A stretch of 64,000 bases of DNA, taken from assembly GCF_003111625.1 (NCBI RefSeq), contig NZ_MZGS01000024.1:62001-126000 (forward strand). The letters run 5' to 3'. The notes under the pieces were generated by a model. The model searched no databases. It was not told the origin of the DNA and saw nothing but the letters and a program-made list of their open reading frames with translations. This DNA is from Methanobrevibacter thaueri (GTDB taxonomy: Archaea > Methanobacteriota > Methanobacteria > Methanobacteriales > Methanobacteriaceae). The position numbers and the translations under genes are program-made. Numbering within the stretch: position 1 is the stretch's first letter; each line of letters opens with the position of its first letter. This document shows, in pieces, positions 1-10,681 of the stretch.

Positions 1-112
1 AAAAAAGACATTATCTAACCTCTCCAAAATATAAAGTTAAATAATACTATCTTTTTATAATAATATAAATTTTATTAAAAAGTTTTAGAAAAAATCAGTT
101 AAAAAATAGTTT

Positions 113-160
113 TTGAAAAAAATAAAAAAAAATTGATTAGATGAAATGAATCATCTAATC
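113..160 (-). terminator. Intrinsic-type terminator of the mtr operon
   Basis: On the minus strand a perfect 10-bp stem (GATTAGATGA at 135-144 pairing with TCATCTAATC at 151-160) with a 6-nt loop lies 14 nt past the mtrH stop. It is followed by a long T-rich run (complement of 113-134). This is the classic hairpin plus U-tract layout. Nothing else is seen in 1-112. Confidence 0.75.
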
Positions 161-174
161 GGGACCCCTTATAT

Positions 175-1107
175 CTATAATAAGTTGTTAATTGGGTGTT
201 CTTCAATTGGTTCGGTACCGATATCTTTTGCTGCTTCAGCAATCATGATATCTGCCATACCACATGCAGGGAATGCGAGTCTTGAGTTTTCGATAGGTCC
301 GAAAAGAACGAAGTCTCCACCAGCCATTTGTTGAACGATGTTTGAACCAATATCACAAACAGGCCATGCTTCTTTGTGTTCTTTTTTGTATTGTCTTAAC
401 CAGTCCCATGCGGAAGGTACGTTGTGAATACCGGATCCTACTGGGTATCCCCATTTAGCTTTTACTGCGTAAGCGGTTCTTACAGCAGGTCCTGCACCTT
501 GACCTAATGGAGTTACAGCTACGTCCATCCATGGTTTGGTAATTCCACATTCGTCAGCCATTTCAAGAATACCTTGATCGATAACTGCTCCACCAGTTTC
601 CCAGATTTCGATTTTTCCTTCTACACCCGGAGTCATTGGGTTGAATCCTAAGAGAATGGATGCATCGATGTCAGAGTTTTTAAGAGCTTCAATTTCGCCA
701 GGTTCTGCAGCCATACTTATAGAGTTGTAAACAGCTCTTTCAGCTAAACCTACTTCTTGAACATATTCTACACCTGCAATTTTAGCAGCAGCAGCGGTTG
801 AATCTATGAGGAAAGGTTTGTCACTGACGTCTCCTACAAATTCTAAGTATTTTACCATAGCTTCTGCTGTAGCACCGAAATTTTGTATAACACAAGGGTT
901 TCCGGTTACATCAGACATTTCTTCCATTGTTTTAATTAATCCTTCAGCAGCGTCTTTATCAAAGACCCCTGCTTTTTCATCACTAATAATTTTGTGTCCG
1001 CCGTAAAAGATTGTTCCTGCTAAAACGGTAGGGTATTCACCAGGTTGTCCACCCATTTTAACGCCAGCAATATCAACGACGAGTTGTTCTTTATCAAATC
1101 TAAACAT
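175..1107 (-). CDS. mtrH: Tetrahydromethanopterin S-methyltransferase subunit H
   Basis: MtrH is the soluble subunit of the Mtr complex. It moves the methyl group from methyl-tetrahydromethanopterin to the cobamide carried by MtrA, the entry reaction of the complex. At 310 residues it has the usual family length, begins MFRFDKEQLVVDIAGVKMGG, and contains the glycine-rich FGGHKI-like and GVEGKIEIWETGG segments typical of MtrH. There is no membrane segment, as expected. It is the last gene of the mtrEDCBAFGH operon, 14 nt after mtrG, with a good ribosome site (aaggagg) before the ATG. A hairpin terminator follows. The assignment is firm from sequence and operon position. Confidence 0.97.
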   Translation of the reverse strand: MFRFDKEQLVVDIAGVKMGGQPGEYPTVLAGTIFYGGHKIISDEKAGVFDKDAAEGLIKTMEEMSDVTGNPCVIQNFGATAEAMVKYLEFVGDVSDKPFLIDSTAAAAKIAGVEYVQEVGLAERAVYNSISMAAEPGEIEALKNSDIDASILLGFNPMTPGVEGKIEIWETGGAVIDQGILEMADECGITKPWMDVAVTPLGQGAGPAVRTAYAVKAKWGYPVGSGIHNVPSAWDWLRQYKKEHKEAWPVCDIGSNIVQQMAGGDFVLFGPIENSRLAFPACGMADIMIAEAAKDIGTEPIEEHPINNLL

Positions 1108-1121
1108 AAGTATAAACCTCC

Positions 1122-1358
1122 TTATATTAAGGTAGCTAACATTGAAGCTACACCGAATTTTATAGCTACAACTAAAATAATTAATCCAATTATAATACCA
1201 TAAAGTATACCAACATCTCTACCAGTTTGTTGGCCTAAACGTTGATAATATTCCCCAACAGTGAAATCAACTTTTTCTTCTGCTTCATCTAATTTAGCAG
1301 TAATTTGGTTGAAATCATCTGAGGAAACCATTACTTGAGGTACTGATTCTTCACTCAT
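1122..1358 (-). CDS. mtrG: Tetrahydromethanopterin S-methyltransferase subunit G
   Basis: MtrG is a small subunit (78 residues) of the membrane-bound methyltransferase complex. The N-terminal half is acidic and amphipathic (about residues 14-45, including the [12 protein letters not shown] segment). The C-terminal half is one hydrophobic helix ([20 protein letters not shown]-like, about 51-75) that anchors it in the membrane. It sits between mtrF and mtrH, the normal order, with an aggtgtt ribosome site 5 nt before the start. No catalytic residues are expected in this subunit; its precise role in the complex is not settled. Confidence 0.95.
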   Translation of the reverse strand: MSEESVPQVMVSSDDFNQITAKLDEAEEKVDFTVGEYYQRLGQQTGRDVGILYGIIIGLIILVVAIKFGVASMLATLI

Positions 1359-1370
1359 AATAACACCTCT

Positions 1371-1577
1371 CTAAAATCCTAATGCTTTTGCAATAAAAGG
1401 AATAATTACGATTAAAAGTAAAGCTATGCATGCTCCAATAGCAAATCCTTTAAATCTTGTTGCAAGTAAACCTGCAAAAAGTTTACCTTCTCTTGCAAGG
1501 AGCTTTGAACTGTACTCAGCATCATCTGCTGCAGTTTTCATACTATTAATATTTGGTTTGTTTGAAATTTGTACCAT
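1371..1577 (-). CDS. mtrF: Tetrahydromethanopterin S-methyltransferase subunit F
   Basis: This 68-residue subunit of the Mtr complex has a soluble N-terminus (MVQISNKPNINSMKTAADD, family-like) and a C-terminal membrane helix rich in Ile/Leu (about residues 43-66). In some methanogens MtrF is fused to the end of MtrA; here it is a separate gene between mtrA and mtrG. It starts 13 nt after the mtrA stop behind a ggaggt-like ribosome site and is co-transcribed with its neighbours. Confidence 0.95.
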   Translation of the reverse strand: MVQISNKPNINSMKTAADDAEYSSKLLAREGKLFAGLLATRFKGFAIGACIALLLIVIIPFIAKALGF

Positions 1578-1590
1578 AATTATTACCTCC

Positions 1591-2307
1591 TTAGAACATC
1601 AAGAATAAAACTCCAATGATTAAAGTGAAAGCTAAACCGATCATTATACCTTGGACTTTACCTGCATAATTACCAGCCATATTTCTTTGGATAGCTCCAA
1701 CCATATCGATTTTAGTGTTTATGTCCCTAATTCTTGCTTCGATAAGGCCAGTTTCAGCGGAAACAACTTTCATTGCTTCGCCTTCTTCTTCTTCTCCGCC
1801 ATCATCATCTACAGAAATAACCATAGCTTCTTCTTCAAAAGCACCTGGGTCTTTTTCTACGCATTCATTGATTTTTGATTGAATTGCTCCAATATCTTCT
1901 GTATCGATTAAGTCAACAATCTCTAATTGTTGTTGGAATCTTTCAATACCGTCGAGAGGAACATTCTCTACGAAAGGAATAGCACCGGTTGCGCCGATGA
2001 TTTTCTTTTTATCTGGGTCTGCACCATTATCATATAATGCTTGGATACTTTGACCAGTAATGTGTCCTTGTACTTCAGCACCAGCTAATATTAAGAAACG
2101 AATATTAGGGTTTGAGATAATGTTTGCGACTACTTTTTCTATTCCTAAGTTTTCTGTTTTACATGGACCTGCGATAGCTGCTCCAGATAATTCAGCTTCA
2201 ATGTGAGAAGCTAAAGTGGTAACCGCAACAGGGCTTTCAGGATCACCTACAATGTAATCCCCACTAATAACCGGCCAGCCGTCTGCAGGAGCTTTTTTAT
2301 CAGCCAT
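1591..2307 (-). CDS. mtrA: Tetrahydromethanopterin S-methyltransferase subunit A, corrinoid carrier
   Basis: MtrA (238 residues) carries the 5-hydroxybenzimidazolyl-cobamide that accepts the methyl group from MtrH and passes it to coenzyme M. The cobamide-binding region is clear: [13 protein letters not shown], with His82 as the likely axial ligand (equivalent to His84 of the Methanothermobacter protein, from memory). A glutamate-rich linker (about residues 160-175) leads to a C-terminal membrane helix (about 217-238, ending [10 protein letters not shown]). The start ATG abuts the mtrB stop, so translation is probably coupled. Confidence 0.97.
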   Translation of the reverse strand: MADKKAPADGWPVISGDYIVGDPESPVAVTTLASHIEAELSGAAIAGPCKTENLGIEKVVANIISNPNIRFLILAGAEVQGHITGQSIQALYDNGADPDKKKIIGATGAIPFVENVPLDGIERFQQQLEIVDLIDTEDIGAIQSKINECVEKDPGAFEEEAMVISVDDDGGEEEEGEAMKVVSAETGLIEARIRDINTKIDMVGAIQRNMAGNYAGKVQGIMIGLAFTLIIGVLFLMF

Positions 2308-2637
2308 CTATAATACCCCCATCGCTTGTAAGATTGGCAATGCAGCAAATATGATGAATGATGCTAATAAGAAACCATATACCACGTTAGTTAATAATCC
2401 TGCGGTAACATAGGAACCTTCCCTTCCAGGGTAAGATCCAACAGGACTTGTGTATGGGTCTAATGAAGCCATTAATTCATCAGCAGCCAATTCAACTTTT
2501 GCTACTTGTTCGTTTACGTCGTCCATAGATAAGAGTACAACTCCACCACCTAAAGATGATCCGATGATCCCGGTTGCAGGATCTAATGCGAAATTCATTT
2601 CAGGTATAATTTGTATCATAGGTAACATTTGAGCCAT
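2308..2637 (-). CDS. mtrB: Tetrahydromethanopterin S-methyltransferase subunit B
   Basis: MtrB (109 residues) is a small subunit of the Mtr complex. It starts MAQMLPMIQIIPEMNFALDP, has a conserved central DPYTSPVGSYPGREGSY segment and a single C-terminal membrane helix (about 84-107). The gene is preceded by a strong ggaggaatt ribosome site and its stop codon touches the mtrA start. Order, length and sequence agree with the family. Confidence 0.96.
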   Translation of the reverse strand: MAQMLPMIQIIPEMNFALDPATGIIGSSLGGGVVLLSMDDVNEQVAKVELAADELMASLDPYTSPVGSYPGREGSYVTAGLLTNVVYGFLLASFIIFAALPILQAMGVL

Positions 2638-2654
2638 ATTTAATTCCTCCTAAT

Positions 2655-3470
2655 CTATTGCTCCACTTTAGGCCATAATCCAGCCCATTTGGTTGATGCT
2701 GCGTCATTAATTGAAGCTAATACGAATGCTCTGAATGATACAACCCATCCGATTAAACCAACGATGAATACAAGGAACCAACCTAATCCGCCAGTAGTGA
2801 CAGATAAGAGACCAACAATAGTCATTGATAAGAATGCAGTAGATGCTGCACATTTTAAGGTTCTTAATTGATCTTCGTTAGGTCCTAAACATGCGTTGAA
2901 TGGGTGTTGAATAGCCATAGTACACATAATAAATAATACAGCAATAAAACCAGTTGCAACAACATTTGTAAAGATTGCAGTCATGTCATAACTACCTGCA
3001 ATAGCAACAGCAAATCCTAAAATAGATAAAGTAGCTGCACCTGCAATTTCAATAGTACATTGAAGCATAATAGGGATTTTCATACCTACGATTTTAGTAG
3101 CTACAATAGCAATAACTGCTCCAATAATTACAGCAATTACAAAACCAGCGACAGGTCCGAGAATGGACATTTTTAAGATAGTTGCTAAACTGAGACCTGC
3201 TAATGCAGAAATTACACCAACTGAAAGAGACATATAACCGATAGATGGTACACCAGTACCTAAACCGTAACTTGCTACTCTACGAATAGCATCTGCTCCC
3301 CAAATAATTGCTAATACTGCGCCAATACCAGCAACAACAGGGCCAATTAAGTCTCCTAAAAAGCCGGATAAGTAAATACATAATAATCCGCCAACGATAC
3401 CTACAGCTAATAACATTGTTGAACTTACTGCACCTGCAGCTGCACCGTCAGCACTTCCACCAGCAGACAT
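2655..3470 (-). CDS. mtrC: Tetrahydromethanopterin S-methyltransferase subunit C
   Basis: MtrC (271 residues) is one of the three large integral membrane subunits (C, D, E) thought to form the sodium-translocating part of Mtr. Several hydrophobic segments are seen from residue 16 to 255, after a small-residue-rich N-terminus (MSAGGSADGAAAGAVSS). The segment HPFNACLGPNEDQLRTLKCA is typical of the family. It starts one nucleotide past the mtrD stop, with aggtatc upstream inside mtrD, pointing to translational coupling. Confidence 0.96.
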   Translation of the reverse strand: MSAGGSADGAAAGAVSSTMLLAVGIVGGLLCIYLSGFLGDLIGPVVAGIGAVLAIIWGADAIRRVASYGLGTGVPSIGYMSLSVGVISALAGLSLATILKMSILGPVAGFVIAVIIGAVIAIVATKIVGMKIPIMLQCTIEIAGAATLSILGFAVAIAGSYDMTAIFTNVVATGFIAVLFIMCTMAIQHPFNACLGPNEDQLRTLKCAASTAFLSMTIVGLLSVTTGGLGWFLVFIVGLIGWVVSFRAFVLASINDAASTKWAGLWPKVEQ

Positions 3471-3471
3471 C

Positions 3472-4164
3472 TTAGATACCTCCAGTTAAAATAATACAAA
3501 ATATTCCGACAACGATAGATGCGATAGCACATGCAATAGCTCCGGTACCAATTCTTTTGAATTTTGGATCGTGCATACCTTCAATGGTACCACCGATGTT
3601 ATATGAAGCAATTACAGAGTTGATAAAGAACACACCTACACCTAAAATAGCAGCTAAACCGATTGCGATAGCAGGTTCAAAAGAAGCTTGTACAGTATCA
3701 TAAATACCGTAGTAGACTAATCCACCACCGAAACCACCAAGAAGACCTCCAATGAGACCACTTACAAATGAAGTTAAAGGTACACCGTGACCTTCGGTAC
3801 CAGGAGTTTTGTAAATTTCTTGGTTACGTTTGGTAATCCAGTCTACAGGAACTTTGGATGCAGCAGGAACAATACCTACACCGAAGATGTAGATTAAGTT
3901 AGCAATGAGCATGGTAATACCCATCATGATCATAGCACCGATTGCACCACCAATACCTACTATATAAAATGGTTCACCTGTCATGGTTGCAGCAGTGATT
4001 AATCCTGTTAAACCTGCACCAGCAGCTAACATAGCAGTACCGGTACCTACACCAGTAGCGGTTGCCATAGCCGCAGGAGCTCCTCCTACAGGAATAAAGT
4101 GCACACCTGCACCAATCATAATACCGCCTATTGCGATGAATAAAATTAATGTAATTGGATCCAT
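3472..4164 (-). CDS. mtrD: Tetrahydromethanopterin S-methyltransferase subunit D
   Basis: MtrD is a multi-spanning membrane subunit of the Na+-pumping methyltransferase. The start is set at the ATG giving MDPITLILFIAIGGIMIGAG because a perfect taaggagg ribosome site lies 7 nt upstream. The frame stays open further upstream, but that stretch overlaps the end of mtrE and is not family-like. Hydrophobic helices alternate with short glycine-rich loops, and the KRNQEIYKTPGTEGHGVPL loop is characteristic of MtrD. The product has 230 residues, near the family norm. Confidence 0.95.
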   Translation of the reverse strand: MDPITLILFIAIGGIMIGAGVHFIPVGGAPAAMATATGVGTGTAMLAAGAGLTGLITAATMTGEPFYIVGIGGAIGAMIMMGITMLIANLIYIFGVGIVPAASKVPVDWITKRNQEIYKTPGTEGHGVPLTSFVSGLIGGLLGGFGGGLVYYGIYDTVQASFEPAIAIGLAAILGVGVFFINSVIASYNIGGTIEGMHDPKFKRIGTGAIACAIASIVVGIFCIILTGGI

Positions 4165-4177
4165 AATCGAAACCTCC

Positions 4178-5056
4178 TTATTCTTCCTCATATGGTCCAT
4201 ATTTGGTTCTTGCAAATACTTCTAAATAGTTATCCATGATAATTAATAAGATAACAATGATAATACCTACAATAATACCACCATATACTCCAAATACTAC
4301 TGTATTCCAGAAACTAAAGAATACAACGAGACCGAAACAGAAACCAGTTAATGGTCCACCGAATTTAGCACAGAAGTTTACAACATCCATAGAGTTTTTA
4401 GCACCCATTGGAGCTTTAGTAACGATATCCCCTTGGATAGCTACAGGAGTTCCTCCACCAAATTCGAATTTTTGATACTCACTTTCAGCACCATAGTGAA
4501 CGTCCCCAGTTGAAGAACCGATAGCACCTAAAGCAATACCCCAAAGCATTGCTAAGAGTGGTAATGGGAATACGTGTAATGGGGTTCCATTCAATGGAAT
4601 GGTCATTAAGTAAGAAATTCCGACAATACAAAAACTAGTTATAAATCCGTGACCTACGATAGGTCCTAAAGATTGTGTTAATACATCCATAAATAATGGT
4701 TGTTCGAATTGGGATTGTCCGACAATCCTTCCCATGTGGGATGTAACAGTATAAATAGCGTGAACAAAAGCAGCGATACAAGCACCCATTGCAATAGCAA
4801 CGATAGGGATTAAACCTAAAGACATTACTAAGTATGCAACAGCACCAGCAACACCACACCAAACACCATAAGCAACTGGTTCACCAGAAGTTGCCTTGTT
4901 TATCATACGGTGTAAATGTCCCATTTGTGGAGCAAGTTGAACTTGGGAGTTTGGGTTACTTTGAGAACCGATATCAGATTCTAAGTCCTCTGCAGCCCCT
5001 CCGATAGTAGCAACTGCACCCATTAATGCAACTACACCTAATGTTACAGGGTCCAT
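4178..5056 (-). CDS. mtrE: Tetrahydromethanopterin S-methyltransferase subunit E
   Basis: MtrE is the first gene of the operon and the largest membrane subunit (292 residues from the chosen start). The ATG giving MDPVTLGVVALMGAVATIGG is chosen because ggaggaaaa lies just upstream; an open extension upstream has no family-like sequence. After the N-terminal helix comes a conserved soluble stretch (AAEDLESDIGSQSNPNSQVQ) and then at least six hydrophobic segments. MtrE binds close to MtrA and is proposed to couple demethylation of the cobamide to sodium export. The 5' leader and promoter region carry paired dyads (see 5172-5298). Confidence 0.95.
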   Translation of the reverse strand: MDPVTLGVVALMGAVATIGGAAEDLESDIGSQSNPNSQVQLAPQMGHLHRMINKATSGEPVAYGVWCGVAGAVAYLVMSLGLIPIVAIAMGACIAAFVHAIYTVTSHMGRIVGQSQFEQPLFMDVLTQSLGPIVGHGFITSFCIVGISYLMTIPLNGTPLHVFPLPLLAMLWGIALGAIGSSTGDVHYGAESEYQKFEFGGGTPVAIQGDIVTKAPMGAKNSMDVVNFCAKFGGPLTGFCFGLVVFFSFWNTVVFGVYGGIIVGIIIVILLIIMDNYLEVFARTKYGPYEEE

Positions 5057-5171
5057 AATTTTTTTCCTCCATATTATTTTATTAAATTGATCATTTAATA
5101 AACGTGAAATTTTGATTTTTGTTCCATACAACAAATCATGAAATAACAATAATTTTCATATTTTGGAAATT

Positions 5172-5298
5172 TCAAGTTGACTTGATTTTTGTTCCATACA
5201 AAAATCAAAACTCATAAAATATCCATGAATTATTGCCTAATATAATATTTATACAAGTCTATAATATAAATGTTTTGGAATTTTTCAAGTAAACTTGA
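5172..5298 (-). promoter_or_regulatory. mtr operon promoter region with twin dyads
   Basis: Reading the minus strand, a TATA-like box TATAAATA lies at 5253-5246, giving an expected transcript start near 5222 and a leader of about 165 nt before mtrE. Two copies of the dyad TCAAGT-N2-ACTTGA flank it: 5285-5298 (upstream of the box) and 5172-5185 (in the leader). A separate direct repeat of 19 bp (TTGATTTTTGTTCCATACA) is at 5112-5130 and 5182-5200. The dyads look like operators, but no regulator is known for them; the promoter call is inference. Confidence 0.5.
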
Positions 5299-5310
5299 TT
5301 TTTATAAAGT

Positions 5311-5339
5311 GGTGGATAGGCGAGTAATCGCCTATCACC
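5311..5339 (-). terminator. Hairpin at the 3' end of the mcr operon
   Basis: A strong stem lies 12 nt past the mcrA stop: GATAGGCGA pairs with TCGCCTATC, extended by GGTG/ACC with one bulged base, loop GTAA. A short A/T-rich tail (ACTTTATAAAAA on the minus strand) follows, without a long U-run. It separates mcr from mtr and probably ends or trims mcr transcripts; partial read-through into mtr is possible. Confidence 0.6.
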
Positions 5340-5351
5340 GTGTTTATCTAT

Positions 5352-7007
<1,656 letters not shown>

Positions 7008-7013
7008 GATAAT

Positions 7014-7772
7014 CTACCATCCTGCTTCTGGATTGAATGCACCAAAGGATCTGGAAACGTGTATTCTTTGACAAACTTTTACAGCGTCTACATCGTCTTT
7101 GTATGCTTCACCATCTATTCTGTAAATAGTGGTTTTTGCTCTTAAAGTTTCTTCGTCTAATGGTTCACCTAAAATAACTGGTTCGTCTAATTCTTTACCA
7201 ATTTGGTCTTTTACCATTTCGACTTTACCGGTTTCTTTGTTGAATACTTGTCTTCTGAGCATGTCGAACATTAAACCGTTTTCATCTAATCTTAAGGAGT
7301 GACCGTGTACACTTCCACCTCTAATACCGGTTCTTGCGGTATCGAAGTATTCGGTTTCTAAGAGTACTTTTGAGAGTTTTTCGATGTCTCTTTCTCTTGC
7401 TTCAACTACTTGTCTTCCGGATAATGTACCAGTATCGATTCCTCTGAATCTGGATAAGTAAGATCTAGCTCTTAAGAAAGGTTGAGCTGGAGCGAAGTAC
7501 ATGGAGTCTACGAATTGGATGTATCTGATCCTGTCTCCTGCTTTTGCACCGTCGATTGGTGCTACTAATTCTCTTACACTGTCATCTGGCTCGTCCATTT
7601 CATCTAATGGTGGGTGAACTGATTTGTATTCTTCACCTGGAGCTTTGTGACCTAATATTTTTACTACGTCTTCATCAGAAATTTCTCTTAACTTTTCTAA
7701 CTCGTATTCAGGGTTAGTGAAGTTTCTTCTGTTTTGAGCAACCTGAGAAGTACCTGGATAAATTTGTACCAT
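7014..7772 (-). CDS. mcrG: Methyl-coenzyme M reductase I, gamma subunit
   Basis: McrG (252 residues) is the gamma subunit of the alpha2beta2gamma2 reductase and contributes residues around F430. The N-terminus [20 protein letters not shown] and the segments [20 protein letters not shown] and [20 protein letters not shown] are family hallmarks. It lies 2 nt after mcrC and 6 nt before mcrA. Length matches other McrG proteins. Confidence 0.98.
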   Translation of the reverse strand: MVQIYPGTSQVAQNRRNFTNPEYELEKLREISDEDVVKILGHKAPGEEYKSVHPPLDEMDEPDDSVRELVAPIDGAKAGDRIRYIQFVDSMYFAPAQPFLRARSYLSRFRGIDTGTLSGRQVVEARERDIEKLSKVLLETEYFDTARTGIRGGSVHGHSLRLDENGLMFDMLRRQVFNKETGKVEMVKDQIGKELDEPVILGEPLDEETLRAKTTIYRIDGEAYKDDVDAVKVCQRIHVSRSFGAFNPEAGW

Positions 7773-7774
7773 AA

Positions 7775-8374
7775 TTATGCATCTCCTAATGCTAATTTAA
7801 CTTTTCTAATAATTTCATCTAATTTGTCCTGTGAAATTGTTTCACCACGGATAACCCCTGTAACAATATCATCAATAGTACCTGCAGTTTTAATATTGCC
7901 CTCATCTGGCATGACTTTTGAAGTTTTTACTCCAATTTTGGCGAAATCTTCACAGTCAACTGGTGATTCGCATATAATAATACAGTGTTTATTGACATTC
8001 CTAAGAATTAATCTTGCTTTGTAAGTAATATGATTTGCAACACCACCTAAGTGGACAACAAGTAGCTTAAACTTACGCATTTGTTCTACTTCTTTATCTG
8101 TAAGTCCAAATAAAGTTCCACCTGCAGCGGGAGAATCATGAGGAACGCCCGCACCAGCATTTAAAACCATAGTACTTGTTAAAACATTTGCTTCACGTAA
8201 ACCGAAAGTAATTTCGCAAACCGGTTTTGTAATGTGTCTACGCCCGGGGGACATAGCTACTGCGCATACGTCAGTACCACATTCGGCAAAGGTACCTCTT
8301 TGAGCAAGGCTTCCTCCTTTACCCATACCACTTGCTTCCCTACAATCCACTACGTGAGTACAACGTCCTATCAT
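7775..8374 (-). CDS. mcrC: Methyl-coenzyme M reductase operon protein C
   Basis: McrC (199 residues) is not part of the purified reductase. It has been found in the ATP-dependent complex that reductively activates the Ni of F430 (established for the family; the exact role is still debated). The sequence begins [20 protein letters not shown] and has the conserved cysteines in [20 protein letters not shown]. Its presence distinguishes mcr from the shorter mrt operon. It lies between mcrD and mcrG in a tightly packed operon. Confidence 0.96.
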   Translation of the reverse strand: MIGRCTHVVDCREASGMGKGGSLAQRGTFAECGTDVCAVAMSPGRRHITKPVCEITFGLREANVLTSTMVLNAGAGVPHDSPAAGGTLFGLTDKEVEQMRKFKLLVVHLGGVANHITYKARLILRNVNKHCIIICESPVDCEDFAKIGVKTSKVMPDEGNIKTAGTIDDIVTGVIRGETISQDKLDEIIRKVKLALGDA

Positions 8375-8380
8375 ATTAAT

Positions 8381-8830
8381 CTAGTCATCCTTTTTAATTA
8401 TTTTCACATGGTCATCGAATGTTGAATATTGGTCTGTCATTCCCACTAATTCATCTGGTAACTCTTTATCACCATATTTGATTCTATCAGTAACAGTTTG
8501 TTGCTTTCTGATATAGTTTGATCTGTCTTGATTAATATCAAAACCATATGGGATGTGTTCTTTGCAGATTTCCTCAATTTCATCAATTGTTGATTCCATT
8601 GTAATTTCAAGGAATATTCTTGCGGTTTTAACTTGTAAAACTACATCTTCACCATTGATATTAATCACTCTACGTTCCCTGTATTTTGGAGGCAGAGTTG
8701 CTTCACCTTTTGGAAATCTTGGACCATGAATTACTGTTCTTTTTACATCTTCGAGTGATTCCAAATCGTTTAACAACGCTTCGGTTGTGTCGCTTCCAAG
8801 AACTCTGTAAGGAAAGATTTCAATATCCAT
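8381..8830 (-). CDS. mcrD: Methyl-coenzyme M reductase operon protein D
   Basis: McrD (149 residues) is a small cytosolic protein encoded in nearly all mcr operons. It binds the reductase and is thought to help assembly or F430 insertion rather than catalysis. The sequence MDIEIFPYRVLGSDTTEALL and the central RERRVININGEDVVLQVKTA are typical. It starts 34 nt after mcrB and ends 6 nt before mcrC. Confidence 0.96.
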   Translation of the reverse strand: MDIEIFPYRVLGSDTTEALLNDLESLEDVKRTVIHGPRFPKGEATLPPKYRERRVININGEDVVLQVKTARIFLEITMESTIDEIEEICKEHIPYGFDINQDRSNYIRKQQTVTDRIKYGDKELPDELVGMTDQYSTFDDHVKIIKKDD

Positions 8831-8864
8831 TATACGACCTTCAAATTAGATTTGTTTAAATTAA

Positions 8865-10196
<1,332 letters not shown>

Positions 10197-10640
10197 TTTT
10201 TCCCTCCTAAATAAATAGAGTTTAACTAATATACCACTCTCAATGGTAAATTTTTTACCAAATTGAGTTTTTGAGCTACAAAGCAAGTTTTGCAATAGCC
10301 AGCCATATGGTATACAAATTTTATTTTATAAAAGATATAATATAAAGATTACCTATGAGATATTTTAGAAAAGTTTATAAAGTATAATAAATTATTTTCC
10401 ATTTAAGAAAAAAGGGGTTAAAAGTAATACTTTTTAATTTTTATTAAAACAACTGTTTTTTAAATTAACTCCCATAAACCAAGTATAAATAAAAAAAATA
10501 AGTTAATTTAAAGATAAATTAGAATATTTTTGTTTTAAATTAATTATTTTCAAAATAAAGCGAAATTATAAATTATTACTTTTGATGTTCTAAGTAATAA
10601 ATAATACTAAAAGTAATACAAAAATAATTTCAAAAAAAAT
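10197..10640. promoter_or_regulatory. Divergent mcr / mmp10 intergenic region
   Basis: This AT-rich spacer separates mcrB (minus) from mmp10 (plus). Minus-strand TATA-like boxes for mcr are seen at about 10373-10381 (TTTATAAAC) and 10323-10333; which one is used cannot be told by eye. Two dyads stand out: TGGTAAA-TTT-TTTACCA at 10244-10260 in the mcr leader, close to the ribosome site, and near-perfect AAAAGTAATACTTTT at 10420-10434. No gene is seen here. Confidence 0.45.
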
Positions 10641-10649
10641 GTGTGATAT

Positions 10650-10657
10650 TATAAATA
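10650..10657 (+). promoter_or_regulatory. TATA box of mmp10 (leaderless transcript)
   Basis: TATAAATA is centred about 28 nt before the mmp10 ATG, the usual distance from an archaeal TATA box to the transcript start. No ribosome site precedes the ATG. Both facts point to a leaderless mRNA. Confidence 0.55.
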
Positions 10658-10681
10658 AAATGAAATAAAATAATAAATATT

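Noticed and set aside
146-334. Small plus-strand frame opposite the end of mtrH
   Set aside because: It lies in the mtr terminator and antisense to mtrH; a shadow of the real gene.
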